Source: Phascolarctobacterium sp. (GTDB lineage Bacteria > Bacillota > Negativicutes > Acidaminococcales > Acidaminococcaceae). From it: a stretch of DNA of 64,000 nt. A program made the translations under genes and the position numbers. Positions within the stretch are counted from its first letter, which is position 1, and each line of letters starts with the position of its first letter. The stretch lies in assembly GCF_030531065.1 (NCBI RefSeq), contig NZ_JAUNOQ010000007.1:90651-154650 (forward strand), written 5' to 3'. The notes under the pieces are model-generated. The model was not told the DNA's origin. It did no database searches and saw nothing but the letters and a program-made list of their open reading frames with translations. This document shows positions 7,750 through 15,678 of this stretch, in pieces.

Positions 7750-7778
7750 TTGCGCGCTTGGGTGGAGAATGTTATAAT
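7750..7778 (+). promoter_or_regulatory. Promoter of the type I toxin mRNA
   Basis: TTGCGC (7750-7755), 17-base spacer, TATAAT (7773-7778), starting right after the LysR stop codon. The resulting leader to 7899 is about 110 bases and is strongly self-complementary. Confidence 0.6.
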
Positions 7779-7784
7779 ATTGTA

Positions 7785-7898
7785 CAGGTACTACTGAACG
7801 GTAGGCGGTGTCCCTCTTATTAAGAGGGTGCAGCCCTCTAAACAAAGAAATCCCATAGCCTTTGCTACGGGAAATCAATGCGGAAAGAGGGTGATACC
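7785..7898 (+). other. Structured toxin leader with sequestrable ribosome site
   Basis: The leader contains CCCTCTTATTAAGAGGG and CCCATAGCC...GCTACGGG hairpins. The toxin ribosome site AGAGGG (about 7886-7891) is complementary to CCCTCT copies at about 7811 and 7835, which would mask translation until the leader is processed or refolded. This is typical of type I toxin mRNAs; the specific fold is inference. Confidence 0.5.
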
Positions 7899-7988
7899 AT
7901 GAATATACTTGAGATATTAGCGTTACTTAGTTTAGTAATCGCTTGCATTAGCTTGGGTTATATGATTGGAAGAAATGCAAAAAAATAA
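7899..7988 (+). CDS. Small hydrophobic holin-like toxin (type I TA)
   Basis: A 29-residue peptide, MNILEILALLSLVIACISLG followed by YMIGRNAKK, with one transmembrane segment and a basic C-terminus. Peptides of this form are the membrane-acting toxins of TxpA/BsrG-type type I systems in Firmicutes. Support comes from its context: own promoter, structured leader that can hide the ribosome site, and an oppositely directed promoter that would produce an antisense RNA over its 3' end. Too short for ordinary gene finders. Toxicity is inferred, not shown. Confidence 0.65.
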   Translation: MNILEILALLSLVIACISLGYMIGRNAKK

Positions 7989-8069
7989 CCGCCACGTCGA
8001 CCAAAACTAGCGGTTATTTTTTGTAACTAAAATTTTGGGGACAACCGTCTATCGGTAGTACCTCTTTCA
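7978..8069 (-). ncRNA. Putative antitoxin antisense RNA
   Basis: The minus-strand promoter at 8076-8104 would start a transcript near 8069 that runs through the 7981-8022 hairpin and ends in its T-run, about 90 bases long and fully complementary to the toxin stop codon and 3' region. This tail-to-tail arrangement matches TxpA/RatA-type systems. End points are estimated from the promoter and terminator. Confidence 0.55.
7981..8022. terminator. Bidirectional terminator shared by toxin mRNA and antisense RNA
   Basis: AAAAATAACCGC (7981-7992) pairs with GCGGTTATTTTT (8010-8021). The T-run exists on both strands, so the hairpin can end both the toxin transcript (plus) and the antisense transcript (minus). 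Confidence 0.75.
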
Positions 8070-8075
8070 TTTATT

Positions 8076-8104
8076 ATTATAGCTATAATCTTTAAAAAAG
8101 TCAA
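8076..8104 (-). promoter_or_regulatory. Promoter of the antisense RNA
   Basis: Read on the minus strand: TTGACT (8104-8099), 17-base spacer, TATAAT (8081-8076). No minus-strand gene lies downstream before the LysR gene, so it points to a non-coding transcript. Confidence 0.65.
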
Positions 8105-8121
8105 ATTTTGCAGAAGCGCTC

Positions 8122-8182
8122 TTTTTAGCTTTCCTATCGCGCAACGCGAGGGGAAAAGAAAGTTCGCTATAAAAATAAAGCT
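8122..8182. repeat. Dispersed hairpin repeat, copy 2
   Basis: Similar over about 60 bp to 5399-5459, same orientation, with a few substitutions in the left arm (CCTATCGC in place of CCCCTCGC), so the stem is partly broken here. The rest of 8183-8312 shows nothing I can name apart from the araC ribosome site. Confidence 0.55.
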
Positions 8183-8312
8183 GCGCGCAAATTTTGACGA
8201 TATTTTACAAGATGCCTGCGGGTAGTAAGGTATACAATAAAAAATATGCAGATATCGCCTGGCGAAGATTTTACAGACTGCATTTAGATTATTAAAGAAG
8301 GGAGGCGGGGCC

Positions 8313-9143
8313 GTGAAGCAAGGCAGCCGCACGATACGTTACGACGAACAGCTGCATTTGGAGGCTTACAGCTTTGAGGGCGTGGCCCAGAGCTTTCCTC
8401 AGCATTTCCACGCTTACTATGTGTGGGGCTATGCGGCGCAGGGCGAGCGGCTGCTGACCTGCTGCGGCAAGCAGCTGACGCTGGCGGCGGGGGAGACGGT
8501 TTTATTTAATCCGGGGGACGATCACGGCTGCGTGCAAAGCTCGGAGGCGGCACTGCATTATTTGGCGCTGAACGTGCCGCCGGAAACTATGGCGCGGCTG
8601 GCGCAGGAGCTTACCGGCTCGGAACAGCTGCCGCGTTTTGCGCCTGCGGTAGTCAGCGACAGGGAGGCCGCCTATTATCTGCGCTCGCTGCACGCTTTGA
8701 TTATGAACGGAGCGCAGGCTTTTGCCAAAGAGGAGGCGCTGCTGCTGTTGGCGTCGCTGCTCCTGGAGCGTTACGGCGCGGCGTCCTGCCCTGCGGCCGC
8801 GGCCAGCGATACGGCGGTGGAAAAGGCCTGCGCGTATATGCAGGAGCAGTTTGCCCAACGTCTGACGCTGGAAAATATCTGCCGGGCGGCCGGGCTCAGC
8901 AAATCCTCGCTGCTGCGCAGCTTTACGCGGGCCAAGGGCGTTACGCCCTACCGTTATTTGCAGACCGTGCGCGTAAGCCGGGCGCAGAAGCTTTTGGAGA
9001 GCGGAGAAACGCCTGCGACGGCCGCGCTGCTGACGGGCTTTGCCGACCAAAGCCATTTTACCAATACCTTTACCAATTTTATCGGGCTGACGCCGGGCAG
9101 CTACCGGGAAATGTTTCTGAAAGCGGGGCGGGAATATGAATAA
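8313..9143 (+). CDS. AraC-family regulator with N-terminal cupin
   Basis: A 276-residue AraC protein. The N-terminal half is a cupin-type ligand-binding domain (HFHAYYVWGYAAQG, FNPGDDHGC). The C-terminal hundred residues carry the double helix-turn-helix (AGLSKSSLLRSFTRAKG and GFADQSHFTNTFTNFIGLTP). Translation starts at GTG 8313 behind GGGAGGCGGGG. Its stop overlaps the start of the DMT exporter at 9136 by 8 bases, which suggests the regulator controls that exporter; such AraC-EamA pairs often respond to the exported amino acid, but the ligand is unknown. Confidence 0.88.
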   Translation: MKQGSRTIRYDEQLHLEAYSFEGVAQSFPQHFHAYYVWGYAAQGERLLTCCGKQLTLAAGETVLFNPGDDHGCVQSSEAALHYLALNVPPETMARLAQELTGSEQLPRFAPAVVSDREAAYYLRSLHALIMNGAQAFAKEEALLLLASLLLERYGAASCPAAAASDTAVEKACAYMQEQFAQRLTLENICRAAGLSKSSLLRSFTRAKGVTPYRYLQTVRVSRAQKLLESGETPATAALLTGFADQSHFTNTFTNFIGLTPGSYREMFLKAGREYE

Positions 9144-10011
9144 TTGCGGGAGCGGGCATTTGGCCGCGCTGTTCACTATTTTGATTTGGGGTACAACCTT
9201 TATCGCTACCAAAATTTTGTTGACGACGCTGACGCCGGTGGAAATTTTATTTTTGCGTTTCGTTTTAGGCTTTGCGGCGTTGTGGCTGGCGCGACCGAAG
9301 TTTTTGCGGACGCAAAACTCTAAGCAGGAGCTGACGTTGGCGGTGGCAGGGCTCTGCGGCATTTGCCTGTACTATCTTTTGGAAAATATCGCCTTGACCT
9401 ATACGCTGGCTTCCAACGTGGGCGTGATTATTTCGGCGGCTCCCTTTTTAACGGCGCTGCTGGAGTGCGCGGCGGCCAAAAACCGCCGCGGTCTGACGCG
9501 GTGGTTTTTCGTCGGCTTTATTACGGCTATGGTTGGCGTTTGCCTGCTGAGCTTTCACGGGACGCGGCTGGCGTTCAATCCCTTGGGCGACGGTCTGGCC
9601 TTGGCGGCGGCGCTGGTGTGGGCCTGCTATTCCCTGCTGATGCAAAAAATCGCCGCCTATGGCTATCCCACCATTTTGGCGACGCGGCGAATTTTTGCTT
9701 ACGGCCTGCTGTTTATGCTGCCCTGCGCGGCCTTGTCAGATACTGCCTGGAATTGGGCGGCGCTGCGGCAGCCTTTGTACCTGGGCAATCTGCTTTTTTT
9801 GGGGCTGGGGGCTTCGGCGCTGTGCTTTGTAACCTGGAATTATGCGGTAAAAATTTTAGGGCCGCTGCGGACCAGTGTGTATATTTATTTGGTGCCGGTT
9901 ATTACGGTGACGGCTGCGGCGGTAATTTTGCGCGAGCCTTTTACCTTGACTACAGCGGCGGGGACGGCGCTGGCTATGACGGGCTTGTTTATATCGGGCT
10001 GGAAAAGCTGA
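9136..10011 (+). CDS. DMT-family (EamA) inner-membrane exporter
   Basis: A 291-residue polytopic protein with about ten hydrophobic segments in two EamA repeats (first repeat near residues 8-135 beginning IWGTTFIATKILL, second near 150-285 ending TAAGTALAMTGLFISGW). The start overlaps the upstream AraC gene, so the two are translationally coupled. Family members export amino acids or other small metabolites; nothing in the sequence fixes the substrate. Confidence 0.85.
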   Translation: MNNCGSGHLAALFTILIWGTTFIATKILLTTLTPVEILFLRFVLGFAALWLARPKFLRTQNSKQELTLAVAGLCGICLYYLLENIALTYTLASNVGVIISAAPFLTALLECAAAKNRRGLTRWFFVGFITAMVGVCLLSFHGTRLAFNPLGDGLALAAALVWACYSLLMQKIAAYGYPTILATRRIFAYGLLFMLPCAALSDTAWNWAALRQPLYLGNLLFLGLGASALCFVTWNYAVKILGPLRTSVYIYLVPVITVTAAAVILREPFTLTTAAGTALAMTGLFISGWKS

Positions 10012-10030
10012 TAGGAGATGTAAAAAGTCG

Positions 10031-10453
10031 ATGGATAATAAAAATGAGAAATGCGTTTTAGTTTTAGACGCGGAGCTGCCGTTGGGCTTATTAGCTAATA
10101 CGGCGGCTATTTTAGGCGTAACCTTGGGCAGCAAATTGCCGGAGATTGTAGGGTCGGACGTTTACGACGGCGAGGGGCAGAAGCATTTGGGCATTGTGAC
10201 CATACCCGTGCCCGTGCTGGCCGGAAATAAACTGCTGTTGGCGGAATTACGCAGGAGGCTTAACGAAGAAGAATTTGCCGGAGTTATCGCAGTGGATTTT
10301 TCGGATTTGGCGCAGGGTTGCAAAACCTACGACGAGTTTATAAACAAAATGCGCGCTGCCGACGGCAACGCGCTGAATTATTTTGGCTTGATGTTATGCG
10401 GCGGCAAAAAGCAAATCGCCAGGCTGACCGGCAATCTGCCGCTGTTGCGCTAA
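10031..10453 (+). CDS. DUF2000 family protein
   Basis: A 140-residue cytosolic protein with the features of the DUF2000 family: KCVLVLDAELPLGLLANTAA at the start and GSDVYDGEGQKHLGI in the middle. The fold resembles peptidyl-tRNA hydrolase 2-like proteins, and the function is unknown. It begins 19 bases after the exporter stop with AGGAG some distance upstream, and probably belongs to the same transcript as the AraC and exporter genes. About 100 bases without features follow before the shared terminator. Confidence 0.75.
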   Translation: MDNKNEKCVLVLDAELPLGLLANTAAILGVTLGSKLPEIVGSDVYDGEGQKHLGIVTIPVPVLAGNKLLLAELRRRLNEEEFAGVIAVDFSDLAQGCKTYDEFINKMRAADGNALNYFGLMLCGGKKQIARLTGNLPLLR

Positions 10454-10550
10454 GCGTTATTTTGCAAAGCGCGGTGATTTTCTTTTGCTGCTTCAGCCTG
10501 CTGCAGCAATTTTTGGAACGTCTGTTGTAAATTAAAAACGTAAGCGAAAT

Positions 10551-10584
10551 AAAAAATCCGCAGCCGGATAAGCTGCGGATTTTT
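10551..10584. terminator. Bidirectional terminator between DUF2000 and metQ
   Basis: AAAAATCCGCAGC pairs with GCTGCGGATTTTT around a 7-base loop; A/T-rich arms give T-runs on both strands between the convergent genes. Confidence 0.85.
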
Positions 10585-10594
10585 GTCGCTTCAA

Positions 10595-11422
10595 TTAAAA
10601 GCCGGTGGTGATAGTTCCCTTGAAATGGTCCTCGATAAATTTTTTGTTTTCTGCGGATTGATAGATTTTTTTCAGCTGCGCGATGCGCGGGTCGCCTGCG
10701 TTGGCTTTAGTCGTAACGAAAATATTCAGGAACGGGTTGTCGGGGCGCTCGATGAGCAGCGAATCCTTCGTGGGATTCAGGTTCGCTACCAAAGCGTAGT
10801 TGGCGTTGATAACGGCGATATCCAGATCGGGCATAGCCTTGGGAATGGAAGCCGCGTCCAGCTCGCGGATTTGGTAATTCTTTTCGTTCTTCGTAATATC
10901 GGCCACGGTGGCGGTGACGGAATTTTTATCCTTCAGCTCGATGAAGCTCTTATCGGCCAGCATCAGCAGAGCGCGCGCGCCGTTGGACGGGTCGTTGGGG
11001 ATGCCGATAATAGCGCCGGCCGGGATATCCTCAACCTTTTTGTATTTGCTGGAATAAATAGCCATGGGGAAGTTTACGGTTTTGAAAACTTCAACCAATT
11101 CAAATTTAGGTTCCTTCTTTAAGGTAGCGGCCAGATAGGGAGCGTGCTGCATGCTGTTGGCAAATAGCTCGTTCTGGCTCAGAGCCACGTTGGGAGAAAC
11201 GAAATCGGAAAATTCCACGACTTCGATTTTCAGACCGTCCTTTTCGGCCAGCTTTTTAACATTGTCCATAATTTCCGCGTGGGGTCCTGCGGTTACGCCG
11301 ATTTTTACCGGCGCGCTGGGGTCAGCTTTTTTGGCTTCTTTGCTGTCGTCGCCGCAGCCTGCAGCAAGTAAAGTCAGGGCGCAAAGAGCGACGGTGATTA
11401 AAATTTTGCTTAATTTATTCAT
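10595..11422 (-). CDS. metQ: Methionine ABC transporter substrate-binding lipoprotein
   Basis: A 275-residue NlpA/MetQ-family lipoprotein. The signal peptide ends in the lipobox LLAAGC, so the mature protein is anchored by its first Cys. The NlpA domain follows (KIGVTAGPHAEIMDNVKK, then QHAPYLAATLK). It captures methionine for MetNI. Last gene of metNIQ, about 85 bases after metI, and placed under the SAM-I riboswitch by the operon order. Confidence 0.93.
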   Translation of the reverse strand: MNKLSKILITVALCALTLLAAGCGDDSKEAKKADPSAPVKIGVTAGPHAEIMDNVKKLAEKDGLKIEVVEFSDFVSPNVALSQNELFANSMQHAPYLAATLKKEPKFELVEVFKTVNFPMAIYSSKYKKVEDIPAGAIIGIPNDPSNGARALLMLADKSFIELKDKNSVTATVADITKNEKNYQIRELDAASIPKAMPDLDIAVINANYALVANLNPTKDSLLIERPDNPFLNIFVTTKANAGDPRIAQLKKIYQSAENKKFIEDHFKGTITTGF

Positions 11423-11506
11423 TGTTATGCCTCCTCGTAATGTGTTGTTAAATTTATAGCTGGGCGGGAAGCGCGCTTTCCCGACCTGGCAATCGTTGGA
11501 TTAAAA

Positions 11507-12166
11507 TTATAATTTGTTTTTGTTCAGCTTCTTGGAAGCGTAATCGCCCAGGGATTGCATAGCCTGTACCATAACGATCAGGACTACGACTGTGGCCAGC
11601 ATAACGTCCATCTGGAAACGCTGGTAGCCGTAGCGGATAGCAAGGTCGCCCAAGCCGCCGCCGCCAAGCGTACCCGCCATGGCGGAATAGCCGATTAAGC
11701 TGATAATCGCCAGCGTTACGCCCAAAACGATGGAATGCAGCGATTCTGGCAACAGCACTTTGGTGATGATCTGCATGGGGCTGGCGCCCATAGCCTGCGC
11801 CGCTTCAATAATGCCGGGGTTGATTTCCAACAGCGAGGATTCGATGATACGGGCAATAAACGGAGCCGCCGAAATCGTCAGCGGGACGATGGCCGCGGTG
11901 GTGCCGATGGAGGAGCTCACGATCATGCGGGTCAGGGGAATGATGGCTACCATTAAAATAATGAAGGGCGTGGAGCGCGTAGCGTTGACCACTGCGCCTA
12001 AAATACTATTGACCGCCTGATTGGGCAGGATGTGCTCCTTGCGGGTGACGGTTAAAATTACGCCTAAGGGAATGCCGATCAGCGTGGATAAGATAGTGGA
12101 AGAAATTACCATGTAGCAGGTTTCCCAAAAGGATTTTAATAAAAGATTCAGCATATCAGGACTCAT
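11507..12166 (-). CDS. metI: Methionine ABC transporter permease
   Basis: A 219-residue inner-membrane permease with five or so transmembrane segments and the EAA-type coupling motif (IIEAAQAMGASPMQIITKVL). It forms the channel with MetN and MetQ. The ATG at 12166 lies inside the end of metN (11-base overlap), and a second ATG four codons in is possible. Confidence 0.93.
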   Translation of the reverse strand: MSPDMLNLLLKSFWETCYMVISSTILSTLIGIPLGVILTVTRKEHILPNQAVNSILGAVVNATRSTPFIILMVAIIPLTRMIVSSSIGTTAAIVPLTISAAPFIARIIESSLLEINPGIIEAAQAMGASPMQIITKVLLPESLHSIVLGVTLAIISLIGYSAMAGTLGGGGLGDLAIRYGYQRFQMDVMLATVVVLIVMVQAMQSLGDYASKKLNKNKL

Positions 12167-13193
12167 AGCCGATTACCTCCGTTTTCAGATTTTGCTGGTG
12201 CAGATATTCCAAAGCGTTTTTGATGCCGCCCTCGGTGCCGTTAATTTCAATAATCAAAGTGCCGAAGGGAACGTCCTTGAGCTGATCGATGTTGCCGTAC
12301 AAAATGCTGACATCTACGTCGAAGCGCTTAACCATACCGGAAACGATGGGCTCGCCTGCGGAATCGCCGATGAAGGAAAGGCGCACGATCAGCTTGCTGC
12401 CTTCCTTATAAGTAGCGCTGAGATTTTTATTCTTAACCATTTCGGGAATTTCGGCGTTGATAACGCTTTTGGTAAATTCCTTGGTGGTGGGATGCTGGGG
12501 ATTGGTAAAGACGTCGACCATGGAGCCTTCCTCGATGATATCGCCGTTTTCAATTACGGCTACGCGGTCGCAGATAGTTTTTACAACCTCCATCTGGTGC
12601 GTGATGAGCACGATGGTCAGATTTAATTTTTTATTGATATCCTGCAGCAGCTCCAAAATGGATTTGGTGGTCTGCGGGTCCAGGGCGGAGGTGGCTTCGT
12701 CGCAGAGCAGCACCTTGGGGTTGCTGGCCAGAGCGCGGGCGATGCCGACGCGCTGCTTTTGGCCGCCGGAAAGCTGGCTGGGATAATAATCGGCGCGGGT
12801 TTCCAGCTGCACCAGCTCCAGCAGCGGGCGGATGCGTTTGTCGATTTCCGCTTTGCCGAGTCCCTGAATTTCCAGCGGGAAGGCGATATTATCGTAAACG
12901 GTGCGGCTGGTCAGCAAATTGAAATGCTGGAAGATCATGCCGATGCTTTGGCGAGCCTTGCGCAGCTGCGCGTCGTTCATGGCGGTCAGCTCCGCGCCGT
13001 CGACGAAAACCTTGCCTGCGGTGGGCTTTTCCAACATATTGATGCAGCGTACCAGCGTGGATTTGCCTGCGCCGGACAAGCCGATGATGCCGAAAATTTC
13101 GCCGGCCTTGATGCTGAGATTGGTCTTGTGCAGGGCGTGGATATCGCCCGCTTTACTAAAGTAGGTTTTTTCTACGTTAACTAATTCTATCAT
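12156..13193 (-). CDS. metN: Methionine ABC transporter ATP-binding protein
   Basis: A 345-residue ATPase: Walker A GLSGAGKST, signature LSGGQKQRVGIARAL, Walker B VLLCDEATSALDP. The C-terminal NIL (ACT-like) domain of about 80 residues (from about 265) is where methionine binds to inhibit transport. I start it at ATG 13193; the longer open frame to 13349 runs back through the riboswitch terminator and is not real coding. Transcription is expected from the promoter at 13403-13431 through the SAM-I leader. Confidence 0.94.
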   Translation of the reverse strand: MIELVNVEKTYFSKAGDIHALHKTNLSIKAGEIFGIIGLSGAGKSTLVRCINMLEKPTAGKVFVDGAELTAMNDAQLRKARQSIGMIFQHFNLLTSRTVYDNIAFPLEIQGLGKAEIDKRIRPLLELVQLETRADYYPSQLSGGQKQRVGIARALASNPKVLLCDEATSALDPQTTKSILELLQDINKKLNLTIVLITHQMEVVKTICDRVAVIENGDIIEEGSMVDVFTNPQHPTTKEFTKSVINAEIPEMVKNKNLSATYKEGSKLIVRLSFIGDSAGEPIVSGMVKRFDVDVSILYGNIDQLKDVPFGTLIIEINGTEGGIKNALEYLHQQNLKTEVIGYES

Positions 13194-13234
13194 CTTGCTG
13201 ATCCTTTCTTGGGCAGAATTGGGGTATGATACAG

Positions 13235-13381
13235 AAAAATCCTTCACCGGCACGGTGAAGGATACAGCTTGCGTTTGTATAGCTTCATCTGCCGGAAAAC
13301 TCCGTTGGAATTGGCACCGTTCACCGGGGTGTGGTTGCCGTAGCTTCATCGGGCCAGTCCCTCAGCTACTCTTGATGAAAT
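13235..13381 (-). promoter_or_regulatory. SAM-I (S-box) riboswitch with terminator
   Basis: Read on the minus strand, the leader has the S-box hallmarks in order: TTCATCAAGAG, GAGGGACTGGCCC, GATGAAGC, CGGCAACCAC, GTGCCAATTCC, and closing GATGAA that pairs with TTCATC to form P1 (13374-13379 with 13284-13289). The expression platform is the terminator CCTTCACC/GGTGAAGG (13261-13241) followed by ATTTTT. High SAM should stop transcription before metN. Confidence 0.95.
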
Positions 13382-13402
13382 CTCTGTGAAGTTAGTGAGT
13401 TA

Positions 13403-13431
13403 ATAATACATCTATTTGCTAGGTTTGTCAA
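13403..13431 (-). promoter_or_regulatory. Promoter of metNIQ
   Basis: On the minus strand: TTGACA (13431-13426), 17-base spacer, TATTAT (13408-13403), about 20 bases before the S-box P1 stem. Confidence 0.8.
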
Positions 13432-13542
13432 CAAAAATATCAAAAATAAAATTTTTCTTGACTTTCACAAGATAAAGTATTAAAGTATTTTTACGAGTTG
13501 TATATTAAAGTTCAAAGCGCGCAAGCGGACAGGAGGACGAAT

Positions 13543-13848
13543 ATGGCTGCTAATATTCACGATCATTTGACGGATCAATTATTCAAAGCGATTTTAAGTT
13601 TAAAAGATGAAGAGCAATGCTATAAATTTTTTGAGGATATCTGCACTATCAGCGAGCTGAAGGCGATGGCCCAGCGTTTGGAGGTAGCGCGCATGCTGAA
13701 CGAGGGCTGCATTTACGAAGCTATTGTGGAAAAGACCGGCGCCAGTACGGCTACTATTTCGCGGGTCAAGCGCTGCCTGGTCTACGGCGCCGACGGTTAT
13801 AATTCGGTGATGAAGGTTTTAGAAGGAGAGAAGAAGGATGACGAATAA
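13543..13848 (+). CDS. TrpR/YerC-YecD family regulator
   Basis: A 101-residue helical DNA-binding protein of the TrpR-like YerC family, with the helix-turn-helix in GCIYEAIVEKTGASTATISRVKR (the recognition part is TGASTATISRVKR). Start ATG 13543 follows AGGAGG; a longer frame from 13498 lacks a site. It leads the his operon and overlaps hisZ by 11 bases, so a regulatory role for this operon is likely but not shown. A TTGACT at 13458 is a weak candidate -35, with no good -10 at the right distance. Confidence 0.82.
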   Translation: MAANIHDHLTDQLFKAILSLKDEEQCYKFFEDICTISELKAMAQRLEVARMLNEGCIYEAIVEKTGASTATISRVKRCLVYGADGYNSVMKVLEGEKKDDE

Positions 13849-15007
13849 GGTCTATCAGGTGCCTTACGGTACGAAGGATATTTTGCCGGGCGAAATGAAA
13901 GCGCGGCGGCGCATTGAGGATGCCATCATCCGCGTTTTTGATAAGTGGGGCTACGACGAGGTGAAAACTCCGGATTTTGAATATGCGGACACTTTGGGCA
14001 AAGTGGGCACGAAAGGCGATTTTCGCTTTTTCGACCGCGATAATAATTTGCTGGCGCTGCGCAGCGATATGACAGCGCCCATCGCCCGCCTGACGGCCAC
14101 GCGCCTGCAGGGCGGCGAGCCTATTAAGCGTTTGTGTTATTTGGCTAATTTGTATCGTTACGAAGAAATCCAGGCCGGGCGGCAGTGCGAATTCGAGCAG
14201 GCCGGCGTGGAGCTTTTGGGAGCCAGCGGCCCCGCTGCCGACGCGGAAATTATCGTGCTGGCGGCGGAAGCCTTGCAGGCCGCCGGCGTGCAGCAGTTTG
14301 CCATCAGCCTGGGCCACGTGGATTTTATTAACGGCTTGGCGCAGGAGGCCGGCTTTGACGCGGGGCAAGTCAATCGATTAAAAACTTGCCTGCGCCGTCA
14401 CGACGCCGTGGGGATGCAGCAGATGGCGGAGGCCATGGGTAATATCCGTCCGGAAATTAAGCGGCTGCTGGCCGATTTGCTTTTTTTGCAGGGCGGCGCG
14501 GAGCTGCTGGAGCGGGTGCGCGGCCTCGTTACCAATCCTCAATGTTTGAGCGCTTTGCAGGATTTGCAGCGCATTTACGAATTGGTGGAAGCCTACGGCG
14601 CGGCTCGCTATCTGAGCTTCGATTTAGGTCTGTACCGTTCGCTGGATTATTATACGGGAATGTTGTTTGAAGCTTATCTGCCGGAAATGGGCTACCCCAT
14701 CGCCGGCGGCGGCCGTTACGATAAAATGATGGAAGATTTTGGCCTGAGCTGTCCGGCGACGGGCTTCGCCCTGGGCGTGGACCGCGTGGCGCTGGCTTTG
14801 GAGCGCAGCGGTTTAGTCAGTGCCGTGCGCAGCTGGGACGTTCTGGTGGCCTGGAGCGAGGGCAAGCTGCCGGAGGCTATCGCCAAGGCCGTGGCCTTGC
14901 GGGGCGAAGGGCGAAGCGTGAAGCTGTGTACCGAAGCCATGGATTTGGCCGCCGCTGCCGCCGCCGTAAAAGAATACTGCTGCAGCAGTTTGGTTTATGT
15001 ATCCTGA
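13838..15007 (+). CDS. hisZ: ATP phosphoribosyltransferase regulatory subunit
   Basis: A 389-residue paralogue of histidyl-tRNA synthetase that activates short HisG and confers feedback control. It begins with YQVPYGTKDILPGE and has class II synthetase-like motifs (RYEEIQAGRQCEFEQAGVEL, split here as RYEEIQAGR and FEQAGVEL; YDKMMEDFG; ATGFALGVDRVALAL). It overlaps yerC by 11 bases and lies 18 bases before hisG. Its presence fits the short form of HisG next to it. Confidence 0.92.
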   Translation: MTNKVYQVPYGTKDILPGEMKARRRIEDAIIRVFDKWGYDEVKTPDFEYADTLGKVGTKGDFRFFDRDNNLLALRSDMTAPIARLTATRLQGGEPIKRLCYLANLYRYEEIQAGRQCEFEQAGVELLGASGPAADAEIIVLAAEALQAAGVQQFAISLGHVDFINGLAQEAGFDAGQVNRLKTCLRRHDAVGMQQMAEAMGNIRPEIKRLLADLLFLQGGAELLERVRGLVTNPQCLSALQDLQRIYELVEAYGAARYLSFDLGLYRSLDYYTGMLFEAYLPEMGYPIAGGGRYDKMMEDFGLSCPATGFALGVDRVALALERSGLVSAVRSWDVLVAWSEGKLPEAIAKAVALRGEGRSVKLCTEAMDLAAAAAAVKEYCCSSLVYVS

Positions 15008-15025
15008 GGAAAGGTAGGAACTGCC

Positions 15026-15676
15026 ATGGACGAATATATTACTATAGCCTTGCCCAAGGGCAAGCTGTTTGATAAGGCTGTGCGCCTGCTGGCCAAGGTT
15101 GGCTACAGCGCGGAAAATGTTACGGAGGATTCCCGCAAGCTGGTCATCAGCAACGAAGAAACCAAGGTGCGCTTCATCATCGCCAAAACGGTGGACGTAC
15201 CCACCTATGTGGAATACGGCGCCGCCGATATCGGCATTATCGGCAAGGACGTACTGCTGGAGCAGGATAAGGACGTAGTGGAGCTGCTGGATTTGGGCTT
15301 CGGCCGCTGCCGCCTGATGATGGCCGTGCCGGAGGCCAAGCTGCGCCCGTCGCTGAAGGATTACGCGCATCTGCGGGTGGCGACGAAGTATCCCAACTGC
15401 GCCAAGGCTTATTTTAATAAATTGGGCATTCAAACGGAAATCGTCAAGCTGAACGGCTCCATCGAATTAGGGCCTATCGTGGGACTCAGCGAAATGATTG
15501 TGGATATTGTAGAAACAGGGCGCACCCTGAAAGAAAATAAATTGGCCGAGGTGGATTCCATTTTTATCGCTACGGCCCGGCTGATCGCCAACCGCGCCAG
15601 CTTTAAGCTGAAATTTGCCAGACTGCATAAGCTGGTGGAAGATTTGCGCACTGTTTTAAATGAGGAGGACAAATAA
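15026..15676 (+). CDS. hisG: ATP phosphoribosyltransferase, short form
   Basis: Catalyses the first step of histidine synthesis, joining ATP and PRPP. At 216 residues it lacks the C-terminal regulatory domain of long HisG and so depends on HisZ. Recognisable segments are ALPKGKLFDKAVRLL, EYGAADIGIIGKDVLLE and the PRPP loop region DIVETGRTLKENKL. Confidence 0.95.
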   Translation: MDEYITIALPKGKLFDKAVRLLAKVGYSAENVTEDSRKLVISNEETKVRFIIAKTVDVPTYVEYGAADIGIIGKDVLLEQDKDVVELLDLGFGRCRLMMAVPEAKLRPSLKDYAHLRVATKYPNCAKAYFNKLGIQTEIVKLNGSIELGPIVGLSEMIVDIVETGRTLKENKLAEVDSIFIATARLIANRASFKLKFARLHKLVEDLRTVLNEEDK

Positions 15677-15678
15677 AA

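Noticed and set aside
8027..8332. 101-codon minus-strand frame after the type I toxin locus
   Set aside because: It overlaps the antisense promoter and dispersed repeat, and its similarity to the frame near 5500 only reflects the repeat.
13195..13389. Plus-strand open frame over the metN leader
   Set aside because: It is the complement of the SAM-I riboswitch and terminator.
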